Notes: generated by a model not told the origin, from the sequence alone. Numbered from the stretch's first letter, positions 17,963 to 27,436 are shown. The stretch: 64,000 nucleotides of DNA from Nitromaritima sp964584125 (GCA_964584125.1 CAZOYP010000001.1:1-64000), one strand, 5' to 3'. Numbers and translations: made by a program.

Positions 17963-18147
17963 GATTGTATGAGAGTTCAAAGTAGAAATATATTTATAAT
18001 TATAAAAATGACTGATTTTCAGGGTGGCATCTTTCCATGTTTCTAAATAAAATTCAATTTTTTTTAAGATTTTAATAATAATTGTTTTAAAAGCTACTAA
18101 TCGCTTTTTAAATCAATAGTTTAAACATATAAATTTAAAGTCATTTT

Positions 18148-18912
18148 ATGTCTTCAATTTTTGATTCCAATCAATTTAATCAAAATTTATTTTTTCCACG
18201 TTCAGATAATTCTGCTACTCCTAATAACGCAGAAGACATTTTTATTGAAGTTGAAGGAAACTGCAAAATTCATGTTCGCGTTTATCGCAATTTAAATTCC
18301 AGATTTAGTATTCTTTTTTTTCATGGTAATGGTGAAATTATTTCGGATTATAATGACATAGCAAAATATTTTTTAATGCTTGACTGCGAGTTTACTGTTT
18401 GTGATTTTAGAGGATATGGTAAAAGCGATGGGGTTCCAACTCTAAGGTCAACTCTTATAGATGCTTCTATAACCTATTGTTATCTTAGAGATAAAAAAAT
18501 TTTAAAACCAAAAACATGTGTGATGGGACGCTCCCTTGGAAGTGCTCCAACTATAGAACTTTGTGCTCGGTTCTCAGATATTAAATGTGGTGTTATTGAA
18601 AGTGGGTATGCGGACCCTATACCGCTTGTACAAAGACGAGGATTAAATATTACTCAGATATCACCAGAAGAAAATGCGTTATTTAATAATAGTGAGAAAA
18701 TTCGATTGGTAAAATGTCCAATTCTAATAATGCATGGGGAGTTTGATTCTTTGATTCGCCCTGAAGAAGCTATACTAAACTATGAAAATGCTTCTTCTAT
18801 TATTAAAAAGATAGATATATTAAAAGGAGTAGGGCACAACGATATGATGATGGCTAAGGATAATGCATATTTTGCTAGTTTATCGACATTTTTTGATCGA
18901 GTATTTAGTTAA
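18148..18912 (+). CDS. Alpha/beta hydrolase
   Basis: 254-residue serine hydrolase of the cytosolic BEM46/ABHD13-like kind. Oxyanion region FFHGNGE, VCDFRGYGKSDG, nucleophile Ser in GRSLGSAP (about 133), Asp in HGEFDSLI, and His in GVGHNDM are visible, giving a complete triad. No signal peptide. Substrate unknown. It precedes the LRR gene by about 30 bases; the two may share a transcript. No strong promoter is seen in the 227-base divergent gap with aconitase. Confidence 0.85.
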   Translation: MSSIFDSNQFNQNLFFPRSDNSATPNNAEDIFIEVEGNCKIHVRVYRNLNSRFSILFFHGNGEIISDYNDIAKYFLMLDCEFTVCDFRGYGKSDGVPTLRSTLIDASITYCYLRDKKILKPKTCVMGRSLGSAPTIELCARFSDIKCGVIESGYADPIPLVQRRGLNITQISPEENALFNNSEKIRLVKCPILIMHGEFDSLIRPEEAILNYENASSIIKKIDILKGVGHNDMMMAKDNAYFASLSTFFDRVFS

Positions 18913-18942
18913 CTTATTTATTTTAGTTATTTGGGGTTTTTA

Positions 18943-20136
18943 ATGGCAATCAGGAACAGGTATTACAATATCGAAGGAACAATAAGGAATGGATTTAAAC
19001 TTAGCGGTGATTATGAAACTCTTGATTTTAGTTTTGTAAAACTGAACGATAGTGGTGTCAAAGCTCTCGTTGGATCTCGATCTATTAAACAATTAAAACG
19101 ATTGACTATAAGTAATAACAAATTAACTCAAGAAAGCGGAACCTCAATTGCTGACTCCCAATGTTTAGAAAACCTTCAGTCGTTAAAATTATATCGAAAT
19201 AAAATAGGAGATGAAGGTATAAAAGCTTTGTCTGGATCAGATAATCTACCTAGTTTGAAGTCGCTACGATTAGCTCATAATGGAATTGGGCCTAATGGTG
19301 CTAAGTTTTTATCTGAATCAAAAAATCTTAAAGGCCTAACATCTCTTGGACTCTCTGAAAACAAACTAGGCGATGAGGGGATTAAATACTTAGCAAGTGC
19401 GGAAAACTTAAAGAAATTAGAAATATTAGATTTACGAAACAATAATATCACCGATGACGGAGCCACTGCATTTTCAAGTTGTACCAATTTCCCAAATATA
19501 CAAAAAGTCGAACTATCAAATAATAAATTAACAGAAGTTGGTGAGAATGCGATGAAAGGATTTCTAATTCTTAATTTAATACAAAAAGGAATTAAAGTTA
19601 CTGAAGAAGGAATGATATGTGATTTAAGTAAACTTGATATTGGTGATCTGGAATGCGAGTTTATTGCTGATTATGAAGGTTTTGACAACTTAAGGCATTT
19701 ATATCTAGAATTAAACAAAATAACGGATGTAGGTTTACAAAAAATAGCGGATTCTAAAAAAATGAAAGGCCTAACACTTCTATCCCTTGACCGAAACAAA
19801 ATAGGCGATAGGGGCGTTGAGTTTATCACTAAATCTGTTTACTTTAATAGAATAACTCACTTAATGATTGAGCATAATGGAGTGACTGATGATGGAATAA
19901 ACTTAATTTCGTCTGCTGAAAACATGAGTTCTTTAGTTAGGTTATATATTGATGGTAATCATCATACTGATGAAGGCTTTAATGCACTTGGTGATTCAGA
20001 ATACTTAAAAAATCTTGAATACCCTGAATTTGATAGAGAAGAGGCAGAAATGGAAGCAATTGAGGAAGAGGAAGAATTTGAAGATATTGAAATCGAAGAT
20101 GTTGAAGAAGAAGAAATTTTAGAAGATGAAGAATAG
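18943..20136 (+). CDS. Leucine-rich repeat protein with acidic C-terminal tail
   Basis: 397 residues. Around 12 ribonuclease-inhibitor-type LRRs of about 28 residues follow each other, with the recurring pattern L..L.L..N.(I/L)(T/G)D(E/D)G....  Two blocks are separated by a break near residue 215-225. The last 45 residues are almost all Glu/Asp/Ile (residues 350-397). No signal peptide or membrane helix, so cytosolic. Start ATG 18943 has GGGG six bases ahead; a TTG at 18931 would overlap that site and is rejected. A smaller relative is at 35841. Such LRRs usually bind proteins; the partner is unknown. Confidence 0.8.
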   Translation: MAIRNRYYNIEGTIRNGFKLSGDYETLDFSFVKLNDSGVKALVGSRSIKQLKRLTISNNKLTQESGTSIADSQCLENLQSLKLYRNKIGDEGIKALSGSDNLPSLKSLRLAHNGIGPNGAKFLSESKNLKGLTSLGLSENKLGDEGIKYLASAENLKKLEILDLRNNNITDDGATAFSSCTNFPNIQKVELSNNKLTEVGENAMKGFLILNLIQKGIKVTEEGMICDLSKLDIGDLECEFIADYEGFDNLRHLYLELNKITDVGLQKIADSKKMKGLTLLSLDRNKIGDRGVEFITKSVYFNRITHLMIEHNGVTDDGINLISSAENMSSLVRLYIDGNHHTDEGFNALGDSEYLKNLEYPEFDREEAEMEAIEEEEEFEDIEIEDVEEEEILEDEE

Positions 20137-20183
20137 AACTTACTATAAGGATTTAATTAGGAGTTATTCTTCAAATATATATC

Positions 20184-20723
20184 CTACCAAGAAGTAGTCC
20201 ACATTTCTTTAGTCGATTTCATTTTGAAAATCTCTGCAATTTTCTGATTAAAAATATCATTGCTAAAACTTTTTGTATACTGATCACCTTTTCCACGAAA
20301 TGGGTTCCAAGACATCACCATTCTCTCTATAAACATCTCGTCAATATCCACCCGTTTTATTTTTTTTATTATATGGGTTGAAGAGTCTACTAGAATAGCA
20401 CCCATCTCATATGAATCTTTTGCATACAAAGCCTCGCAATAACCAGGAGTTTCTGTTTCTTGTTGAGTCGGATTGCAGGGTGCTTCCAATATCCAATCCT
20501 CACTGCCTATGGCAAAAAGTGGAATTGCGGGGAATTCAGACTCAACAAATAATTTTGTCCTCCATTTTCCATCCCATGCATCTATTTGTTTTTGATCTAA
20601 ACTTTCCACATTAGCCATAAACAACATATCACCCGCTGGCGAAAATGAAAGACCTCCACCAGTACCTGCGATTTGTACAGGGCATTCTTTTCCTTCTTCA
20701 AACTGAATCGCAGGTTGCTCCAT
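20184..20723 (-). CDS. Hypothetical protein, 179 residues
   Basis: Not recognised. Mixed alpha/beta soluble protein without signal peptide or membrane helix; acidic, Trp-rich (WDGKWRTKLF, EDWILEAPCNP, MSWNPFRGKGDQYT). Start ATG is preceded by AAAGGGAAA. It converges on the LRR gene and is divergent from the metallo-beta-lactamase-fold gene. No function can be proposed. A functional gene is supported by its ribosome-binding site and even codon usage, not by family membership. Confidence 0.55.
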   Translation of the reverse strand: MEQPAIQFEEGKECPVQIAGTGGGLSFSPAGDMLFMANVESLDQKQIDAWDGKWRTKLFVESEFPAIPLFAIGSEDWILEAPCNPTQQETETPGYCEALYAKDSYEMGAILVDSSTHIIKKIKRVDIDEMFIERMVMSWNPFRGKGDQYTKSFSNDIFNQKIAEIFKMKSTKEMWTTSW

Positions 20724-20883
20724 TTTTTTATTTCCCTTTTATATTATTTTAAAAAGTTGTATTTAATTTAACAAATAAGATTATGAATGTGTAATAGAAA
20801 TTGGCATTTAATTAATTAAAAGAACTTGAGAATATAAAATTATTAAGTTAATGTTGTTCGTTAATTTATTCTTTATCAAGAAA

Positions 20884-22275
20884 ATGATAAAAACTACCCT
20901 GATTGCGCATGCTAGCATGCTCATACAGTCTAATAAAACAACTATTCTTACTGACCCTGTTTGGTTTGATTACCTCTGGGAAGATATTAATGTATTATGC
21001 CCAAGTATTGACCTTAGCCTTAAAAAAATCCCACCCATTGATGTTCTTAATATTTCTCACCGTCACCAAGATCACTTTGATGTTCGTACGCTTGCTTATT
21101 TGATACGGAACGAGGCAATTTTAAAGCCAAATACTATTATACTTACTCCGAATGATGATATTCTCATTGATGTATTAAAGGAGCTAAACTATAAAAATAT
21201 TGAAATTGTAGAAGATTTTAAATCTGTTAAAGTTAATGATGTCACGCTTACTCCAACACCTTCTCTAAATGAAGGTGATTATTTTCCTGAACATGGCCTT
21301 CTTGTTAATGATGGTGAGGTTACAATATGGAATCAGGTAGATACAGTTGTTAGTCCCGAAATTATTTCATATATTCATCAACTTTATGGTCGTTTAGATT
21401 TTTCTCACTCGCGTTTTCTGCCCTTATTGGAAGGTAACTTTAATCACCACAAAACTGTGGCAATACCTTTTGATGAATATAGTTCTTTTTTGAAGGTAGC
21501 AGGAGCACTTAAACCGAAATTTATTGTTCCTGGTTCTGCGGCGTTTAGATATCGTGATAAATATGATTTTCTAAACCGTTATTCCTTCCCTACCACGCCC
21601 GAACAATTTTTAGCAGACTTAGAGAACTTTTGCCCGGATATCAAAACAAGCACATTTAATCCTGGAGATATAGCCTATATTTCGAAAGAGGGTGTAAAAA
21701 TAGACAAACAATCGTCTGATTTTGTTCGCGTGCTTGATGATGACAGTGATAAAATTATTTTTAAACCGGTAATGGAAGTAACCCCGATAATATCAACTAC
21801 TAATAATTCAAGTTTGAAAAATAATGATATGAAAGTTGTTGAGGAATATATTGAAGGCATGTACATAGATAAACTAAGCGTATGTGACAAATTAACCGGA
21901 TGGAAACATTGGCAAACCTTATATCAAATAGAAGTATTTGACTCAAGCGGGAATTCCAAATCATGGGATATCGATTTTAGAAATAGTGAATTAAAAGCTT
22001 CCAAAAAAAAATCAAAGAAAATCAATCTTTATGAAGGTATAGCAGCATCTGATTTAATTAAATTAATTAATGGTGACACTTCATGGGATTATGTTGGCCT
22101 AAGTGGAAATTATAGAACTTTTAATAATATATATCGAGTAGGGCTAGGTTCATTTGAACATTATCCACAAGATAGATCTTTTCCTTTACCTTTATTACAA
22201 GTCTTTCCAAGTAACAGAGAAATGGATAAAAAGAAATATATGAAAGATGTATTAAGATGGAAAGATATTGTATAG
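20884..22275 (+). CDS. Metallo-beta-lactamase-fold hydrolase with C-terminal domain
   Basis: 463 residues from ATG 20884, which places the first beta strand (IKTTLIAHASMLIQ) at the N terminus as in UlaG/CMAH-like MBL proteins; a start at 20851 adds only 11 hydrophobic residues. The metal motif is SHRHQDHFD (HxHxDH), with further His at SHSRFLPL and the NHHK block. After the MBL domain (to about 290) is a second domain of about 150 residues ending with DTSWDYVGLSGNYRTFNNIY, reminiscent of the C-terminal part of CMP-N-acetylneuraminate hydroxylase-like proteins, but the Rieske domain of that family is missing. Substrate unknown. Confidence 0.75.
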   Translation: MIKTTLIAHASMLIQSNKTTILTDPVWFDYLWEDINVLCPSIDLSLKKIPPIDVLNISHRHQDHFDVRTLAYLIRNEAILKPNTIILTPNDDILIDVLKELNYKNIEIVEDFKSVKVNDVTLTPTPSLNEGDYFPEHGLLVNDGEVTIWNQVDTVVSPEIISYIHQLYGRLDFSHSRFLPLLEGNFNHHKTVAIPFDEYSSFLKVAGALKPKFIVPGSAAFRYRDKYDFLNRYSFPTTPEQFLADLENFCPDIKTSTFNPGDIAYISKEGVKIDKQSSDFVRVLDDDSDKIIFKPVMEVTPIISTTNNSSLKNNDMKVVEEYIEGMYIDKLSVCDKLTGWKHWQTLYQIEVFDSSGNSKSWDIDFRNSELKASKKKSKKINLYEGIAASDLIKLINGDTSWDYVGLSGNYRTFNNIYRVGLGSFEHYPQDRSFPLPLLQVFPSNREMDKKKYMKDVLRWKDIV

Positions 22276-22353
22276 AAATGAACTCCAACTTATTGCTTTT
22301 AAAAATTGCCATATTCTAATGCTTGGAGTAATATCTGGTTTTCTTTTTAGATA

Positions 22354-22430
22354 GGCGGTGTAGCTCAGCTGGTTAGAGCATACGGTTCATATCCGTAGTG
22401 TCCGGGGTTCAAGTCCCTGCACCGCCACCA
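22354..22430 (+). tRNA. tRNA-Met (CAT), elongator type
   Basis: 77 bases with encoded 3' CCA. Acceptor stem GGCGGTG/CACCGCC pairs fully, so there is no C1-A72 mismatch and it is not initiator fMet. Anticodon CAT at 22388-22390 within loop TTCATAT; T-loop GTTCAAG. The D-arm and variable region are normal. A lysidine-modified tRNA-Ile2 also has CAT, but the sequence resembles elongator Met of deltaproteobacterial relatives. Confidence 0.95.
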
Positions 22431-22439
22431 AGTAAACAA

Positions 22440-22472
22440 GGGCCTTCAGTTATTAACTGTTGGCCCTTTTTT
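22440..22472 (+). terminator. Rho-independent terminator of tRNA-Met
   Basis: GGGCC at 22440-22444 pairs with GGCCC at 22462-22466, with an inner stem CAGTT/AACTG, followed by six T. It starts 10 bases after the tRNA CCA. Confidence 0.93.
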
Positions 22473-22532
22473 ATTATATTTCTTACGTGATATAACAGTA
22501 ATAATTTATTTTCTAGAAATCATATAAAAAAC

Positions 22533-23609
22533 TTATAAGAATTTAAGAACTGTTTCCCATACATCATTAACAGATATAGCCTCGAGATGATGTGGTTCTA
22601 TTTTGATCTCTTTGCCATTGAAGGAGCTATGGCTAGTTTTTGAATCTATATTAGGTTCTTTTAAAAAGTTTCCACGTAGCACATAACTTAAAGATTTATC
22701 TACATAAAGTGGCCCACAATATTTAGGTCCATTCATTGGATCTATTGAGCCATGTGCGCCGGTTGCTTCTATAAGTCCAATGGTGGGCCATAATGAAATT
22801 GTTGGAACTTTTAAGGCTAATCCAATGTGCATAGGCCCGGAGTCAGGTGTTACTATAATTTTAGCATTACTAATAAGGGCACAGTTCTCTCCAAGAGATC
22901 TATCCTTGGCAAAAGTGACTCTTTCTTGCTTTATCTGATGACTAATAGAATTTATCCGATGGGTATCTTCGGGACCGCCACCAAATATGACAGATAACGA
23001 TGTTTTTTGTAATAATTTTTTTGCCAGAGCTACAAACTGTTCAACAGGCCATTGTTTATGAGGAAGTGATCCGCCAACGTTAAGGTAAATAAATTCCTTA
23101 GGTTTTATATTTCTATTATTTAAATATGACAGGGCATTTTTAAAATTTTTTTTATCAATAAATATATCCATGCTTGTTCCATTTGATGGAACTTGAATTT
23201 TTTTTAACATTTCCATTCGACGAAGTATTCCATGCATAGGTTTGTCTATATAGATTATTTGTTTTTCAGAAATTCCTGGAATAATATCTGGATATTGGTG
23301 GGACCAAACATAAGAATATCTTAATATAGGAAGTACTCGCCTGATATCCTTATTTGCATGAAAAATAAAAACGTGGTCATAGTTAAATCTCAAAAGACTT
23401 GGAATTTTGATTAACTGACGATACCATTGCGGATAATAAAAATATAAATTAGATATATATTTATTTTTATTAAAAAGGGATTGCCATTGGGGTTGAATTA
23501 ATAGATCAATCTGGGAGAGAGGTAATTTTTTTTTTATTGCACGGATTGCTGGCGTACTCCATAAGGTATCACCCATCCCAGTAGTGCTGATTATTAGAAA
23601 TCTTTTCAA
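22533..23609 (-). CDS. Glycosyltransferase family 9 (heptosyltransferase-like)
   Basis: 358 residues. GT9 hallmarks: an N-terminal ISTTGMGDTLWSTPAIRAI, the central NVGGSLPHKQWP and the C-terminal nucleotide-sugar block TPDSGPMHIGLAL. Family members add heptose or other sugars to the lipopolysaccharide core at the cytosolic face of the inner membrane. Start codon is TTG at 23609 with AGAGG about 10 bases upstream. A Pro/Ser/Thr-free insert of about 40 residues (around 285-325) lies near the C terminus. Not next to other LPS genes. Confidence 0.88.
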   Translation of the reverse strand: MKRFLIISTTGMGDTLWSTPAIRAIKKKLPLSQIDLLIQPQWQSLFNKNKYISNLYFYYPQWYRQLIKIPSLLRFNYDHVFIFHANKDIRRVLPILRYSYVWSHQYPDIIPGISEKQIIYIDKPMHGILRRMEMLKKIQVPSNGTSMDIFIDKKNFKNALSYLNNRNIKPKEFIYLNVGGSLPHKQWPVEQFVALAKKLLQKTSLSVIFGGGPEDTHRINSISHQIKQERVTFAKDRSLGENCALISNAKIIVTPDSGPMHIGLALKVPTISLWPTIGLIEATGAHGSIDPMNGPKYCGPLYVDKSLSYVLRGNFLKEPNIDSKTSHSSFNGKEIKIEPHHLEAISVNDVWETVLKFL

Positions 23610-23793
23610 TGAAAAATAACCTCTAAATAGTTTGCTGAGTATGCTAAAAAATTAATTTGCGTATATCATAAGTAATTATATTATTTGTAGCTATATTTTA
23701 ATTCTTTAAGTTTCATTGCCAAAAATATTTAGCACTAATAAATACTTAATATGAGTAATACCTCAATTAATCTTAAATTTAAATACGTAAATT

Positions 23794-24987
23794 ATGAATA
23801 CAAAACGAATTATTTATTTTGACTGCTTCTCCGGAATTAGCGGAGATATGATTTTGGGCGCCTTTATTAATTTAGGGGTTGACTTAAAAGATATTAGAGA
23901 AGGTTTGAAATTATTAAATATTAAGGGATATAAGTTTACATCAAGCCAGGTTAAACGAAAAGGGTTTGTTGGTACGAAAGTTAATGTGGTTATAAATAAA
24001 ACACCTCCAAAAAATCTTCATGCACGATCTTTTAATGAAATTAAAGATCTCATTAATCAATCAGATTTACCACATACTGTTAAAAATAATTCTATCAAAA
24101 TTTTTCGTCGTATTGGAGATGTGGAGGCTAAAGTTCATGGAACTAAAATTAATAAAATTCATTTCCATGAAGTAGGTGCTATTGATTCTATTATTGATAT
24201 TGTTGGTTCTTCATTATGTATGCACTTATTAAATACTAAATTTGTAGTATCTTCTCAAGTAAATACAGGGGAAGGTATCGTTAAGTGTGCACATGGAACT
24301 TTGCCGGTTCCAGCTCCAGCAACATTAGAACTATTAAAAGGAATTCCTTCCTTTTCAAGGGGGATCAAAAACGAACTAACTACCCCTACAGGTGCTGCAT
24401 TTATTGGACACTTTGCAAATAAGTTTGGTTCATTACCTGATATGCGTATTTTAAATATTGGATACGGTGCCGGAACAAAAGAAATTAAAGAAATACCTAA
24501 TCTTCTTCGAGTAGTTATTGGTGAAATTAGGGATAATTCTATATATGAATCAATGAAAATGATAGAAACAAATATTGATGATATGAACCCAGAATTTTAT
24601 GATTATGTAATGGATCGATTATTTAGGGCAGGTGCGGTTGATGTGTTTTTTTCATCAGTTAATATGAAAAAAAATCGCCTGGGGATATTACTTTCTATAA
24701 TAGTTTCTAGGGAAAAATTCGATTTAATTATAAGTATTTTATTAGAAGAGACTTCAACTTTTGGTGTGAGATATTATGACATTGATCGTATTGTGTTACC
24801 GAGAAATCAAAAAAAAGTTGCAACATCTTTTGGAAAGATTAGCGTGAAAATAGGGTCTCTTAATAGCTCAAACTTAACAATTTCCCCAGAATATGAGGAT
24901 TGCAAAAAAGCTGCTCTAAAGAATGGAGTACCTGTGAAGAGAGTTTATGAGGAGGCATTGAAAGCTGCGAGGAATTTAGAAAAATAG
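23794..24987 (+). CDS. larC: Nickel-pincer cofactor biosynthesis protein LarC
   Basis: CTP-dependent nickel insertase, last step of nickel-pincer nucleotide synthesis. 397 residues in one uninterrupted frame, unlike Lactobacillus where a programmed frameshift joins LarC1 and LarC2. N-terminal FDCFSGISGDM, FHEVGAIDSIID and the CTP-binding C-terminal region ETNIDDMNPEFYDY are clear. larB is at 11669; larE and larA-like racemase genes are outside. Downstream genes converge (8 bases). Confidence 0.94.
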   Translation: MNTKRIIYFDCFSGISGDMILGAFINLGVDLKDIREGLKLLNIKGYKFTSSQVKRKGFVGTKVNVVINKTPPKNLHARSFNEIKDLINQSDLPHTVKNNSIKIFRRIGDVEAKVHGTKINKIHFHEVGAIDSIIDIVGSSLCMHLLNTKFVVSSQVNTGEGIVKCAHGTLPVPAPATLELLKGIPSFSRGIKNELTTPTGAAFIGHFANKFGSLPDMRILNIGYGAGTKEIKEIPNLLRVVIGEIRDNSIYESMKMIETNIDDMNPEFYDYVMDRLFRAGAVDVFFSSVNMKKNRLGILLSIIVSREKFDLIISILLEETSTFGVRYYDIDRIVLPRNQKKVATSFGKISVKIGSLNSSNLTISPEYEDCKKAALKNGVPVKRVYEEALKAARNLEK

Positions 24988-24994
24988 TTTGATC

Positions 24995-25270
24995 TTATAG
25001 ACCATGCTTAGATAAATGTTCTTCATAGTGCTTATTATAAAGAATCTCCCACTCATCTGTCCCTTCATGCAGTTTTTTTGAGTAAGACGCGCACACTTTA
25101 CGCGCGTTTTCATCTGCTTGATCTTCAATTTTTAAATATTCGTTCATCACGTGAGTGATTTTAAGACGAACTTCATTTAGTTCTGCCTTGTAATCAAAAT
25201 CCTCTCGTTTTTCAAGGTCATCAATTATTATTTTACTAATATGATTAACTTTTTCCCTGCTGATTCTCAC
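24995..25270 (-). CDS. DUF507 family protein, second copy
   Basis: 91 residues, start GTG with AAGG seven bases upstream. DUF507 hallmarks are an N-terminal MRISREKVNHISKIIIDDL helix, a central IEDQADENARKVCASYSKKLHEG block, and the C-terminal EWEILYNKHYEEHLSKHG. Small helical protein of unknown function, usually encoded as an adjacent pair in thermophilic and deltaproteobacterial-type genomes. The upstream partner starts at 25564 and ends 12 bases away. Confidence 0.85.
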   Translation of the reverse strand: MRISREKVNHISKIIIDDLEKREDFDYKAELNEVRLKITHVMNEYLKIEDQADENARKVCASYSKKLHEGTDEWEILYNKHYEEHLSKHGL

Positions 25271-25282
25271 AGAATAACCTTA

Positions 25283-25564
25283 CTAAAATATTAGCCCTCG
25301 TTCACGAGCAAGTTTAGATTTTACTAATTGAAAAACTCTTCCATAATCCATCATACTACGCTCATATTCCTCTGTTCTTGCATCAAGTAATTGTTTAACC
25401 TCTTCGTTAAGGTGATCTTCCACCATCAGGTCTTCAATAATTATATTATTGATTATAGATTCTAATTTGTCACGGGTACCTTCCCAAATAATAAGATCTT
25501 TACTTATTAAAGTATCAATTATTTTTTTTGAAATTTTTTCTATAAATTCTTTCTTAAGTCTCAT
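25283..25564 (-). CDS. DUF507 family protein, first copy
   Basis: 93 residues; same family as the downstream gene (MRLKKEFIEKISKKIIDTL, then IEDLMVEDHLNEEVKQLL). Sequence identity between the pair is low, so they are probably not recent duplicates but two subunits, for example a heterodimer. ATG start; no clear ribosome-binding site beyond AAAAAA. Function unknown. Confidence 0.83.
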   Translation of the reverse strand: MRLKKEFIEKISKKIIDTLISKDLIIWEGTRDKLESIINNIIIEDLMVEDHLNEEVKQLLDARTEEYERSMMDYGRVFQLVKSKLARERGLIF

Positions 25565-25883
25565 AATTTTTTTTCAAAATTAGAAATTTTGGTTTGCATG
25601 ATTATTAAATAGTGATTTATAAATTGATTGAATATTAATATTTTTTCCTATTATCTTATATTTGTATTCTCTGATCAATTTATTAATGAATAGATTAAAA
25701 ACGCTTTATATTGACTAATTAAAATGTTTATTGAATTATGAACCGGTTTTAAGTAGTATTACACCAATAAACTCAAATAACTAGCTAGAACTTCAAATTT
25801 TTAGATTCTGCTTGTGTTTTTTTTATTAAAAAGCATCTAAGTATGTCTGCGCGTTTTTTATTTTCAAGGAATATCTAAATACT
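25565..25883. other. A/T-rich divergent gap with small palindromes
   Basis: 319 bases between the DUF507 pair and tatC, no gene. It holds TTGACT at 25711 with no good -10, palindromes AACCGGTT (25741-25748) and CTAGCTAG (25781-25788), and an AATATTAATATT run. Nothing that can be assigned. Confidence 0.4.
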
Positions 25884-26735
25884 GTGGTTAAAAACGTAAA
25901 TTTTACTGAAAAAATTCCGGTTAGCCATCACCTCATCGAAATTCGTGACCGAATGGTGCTGGTTGGCATTGTAGTTGGTTTATTTTTCGGTTTGTGTTTT
26001 TATTTTATTGATTTTTTGCTTCTATGGTTACAGGATCCTCTTCCATCCAAGTATCGTGACGAGCTTATTTACATAGCTCCTACTGAAGTATTTTTTACCC
26101 ATATGAAGGTTGCTTTTATGGGGTCTATGTTTATTTCAATGCCATTTATTCTTTATCATATTTGGTTTTTTATTGCTCCTGGTTTAAAAGTTAAAGAAAA
26201 AAAAATCACTTCGATGTTTGTTCTTGCTGGAACATTCTTTTTTCTTTTTGGAGGAATATTTTGCTATTTTCTTGTTTTACCACTTGGCTTAAAGTTTTTA
26301 CTTGGGTACGGCTCAAAGTTTTGGACAATGCAGGTGACCATTCAGCTTTATTTTAATTTTGTTGTAAAGCTAATACTAGCCTTTGCGTTTGCTTTCCAAA
26401 CTCCTTTGTTAATGGTTTTACTCACTAAGTTTGGTGTCACAAATACTATTCAAATGAAAATATATCGTAAGTGGGCTTTTCTGGGATGTTTTTTGCTTGC
26501 ATCTGTTTTGACTCCACCTGATATTATTACTCAAGTATTACTTGGGTTCCCATTATATGGTTTGTATGAATTTGGGGTTGTTATTTCAACTTGGTTTGAA
26601 GATCCAAAACAGCGTGACCTGATAAGAAGGCGTATGGAAGCAGAGAAAGAGGCTCGAAAAAGGTCTAAGGAGAAAAAGAAAGCTCCTATACCTAAAAGTA
26701 AAATTGTTGTTAAAAAAGTGGTTCAGGGTGAGTAA
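25884..26735 (+). CDS. tatC: Sec-independent protein translocase TatC
   Basis: Core receptor of the twin-arginine pathway; six membrane helices, 283 residues. N-terminal HLIEIRDRM and the FxxHxxx-like block (EVFFTHMKVAF), plus the Pro-rich ASVLTPPDI near the sixth helix, are family hallmarks. Start is GTG at 25884 with AGGA 13 bases upstream. The C terminus is a long Lys/Arg tail (residues 245-283). No tatA/B is in the window. Confidence 0.95.
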   Translation: MVKNVNFTEKIPVSHHLIEIRDRMVLVGIVVGLFFGLCFYFIDFLLLWLQDPLPSKYRDELIYIAPTEVFFTHMKVAFMGSMFISMPFILYHIWFFIAPGLKVKEKKITSMFVLAGTFFFLFGGIFCYFLVLPLGLKFLLGYGSKFWTMQVTIQLYFNFVVKLILAFAFAFQTPLLMVLLTKFGVTNTIQMKIYRKWAFLGCFLLASVLTPPDIITQVLLGFPLYGLYEFGVVISTWFEDPKQRDLIRRRMEAEKEARKRSKEKKKAPIPKSKIVVKKVVQGE

Positions 26736-26749
26736 AAGGTTGAATAAAG

Positions 26750-27436
26750 TTAAAATAAAAATCCAAGAAGAGTTTTTAATCTAGGATAAAAGTGTTTAAT
26801 TACAAGCCCTCCTGCTGCACAGCTAGCATGAAAAATAGTAGGGGCAAAAATTGTTTTAGTTTGATTAAAAAGAAAGCTTGTTAATGATCCTAAAAAAAAG
26901 GCACCTAAGTTTAATTTATATTTAGCAAAGGAATAAATAACTCCTGAAGAATATATTGCAAGAATAGGACTTATTTTTTTTGTGATTGATTGAAATATAA
27001 TTCCTGTAAAAAAAACTTGTTCTATTAAAGGAACTATTATGATTGTAGCTGAATAATCTGATGCCGATTTTATATGGGTGGTACTTTTTATGTTTGGATG
27101 GTCGATGAACAAAGCATTGCTAGATAAGCCTAATAAATCAATACTAAGGTTTATTATATATAAGCTGATTAATACACTCGCACCAGATAAGAAACCCACA
27201 AACAAGTTTTTTTTTAAATACTTTGTAGAAAAACCGAGTACTTTTAAGTTTAATTTGTAAACTGCAATAAAAATAACCACCAAATAGTAGAAGGTATCTA
27301 TGTTTTTTAATGCCCAGGGATTAGTATGAAAGAATATGTTTTTACCTGGAAGAACAAGCAAAAAATAAATAATTAATATGGGAATTGTGACGCGGACTGA
27401 CCAGGAAGAAACAGAATTATTATCAGTACTATGCAA
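26750..27436 (-). CDS. CPBP family membrane protein, degenerate active site
   Basis: 228 residues, six to eight hydrophobic segments. The CAAX/Abi (CPBP) core is visible as VPLIEQVFFTGIIFQ, but the catalytic pair EE is EQ, the Arg of EExxxR is missing, and the FxxxH motif reads FAKYK. The third motif keeps its His (IFHAS). It is probably not an active prenyl protease. Start codon is TTG at 27436. It ends 14 bases from convergent tatC. Confidence 0.65.
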   Translation of the reverse strand: MHSTDNNSVSSWSVRVTIPILIIYFLLVLPGKNIFFHTNPWALKNIDTFYYLVVIFIAVYKLNLKVLGFSTKYLKKNLFVGFLSGASVLISLYIINLSIDLLGLSSNALFIDHPNIKSTTHIKSASDYSATIIIVPLIEQVFFTGIIFQSITKKISPILAIYSSGVIYSFAKYKLNLGAFFLGSLTSFLFNQTKTIFAPTIFHASCAAGGLVIKHFYPRLKTLLGFLF

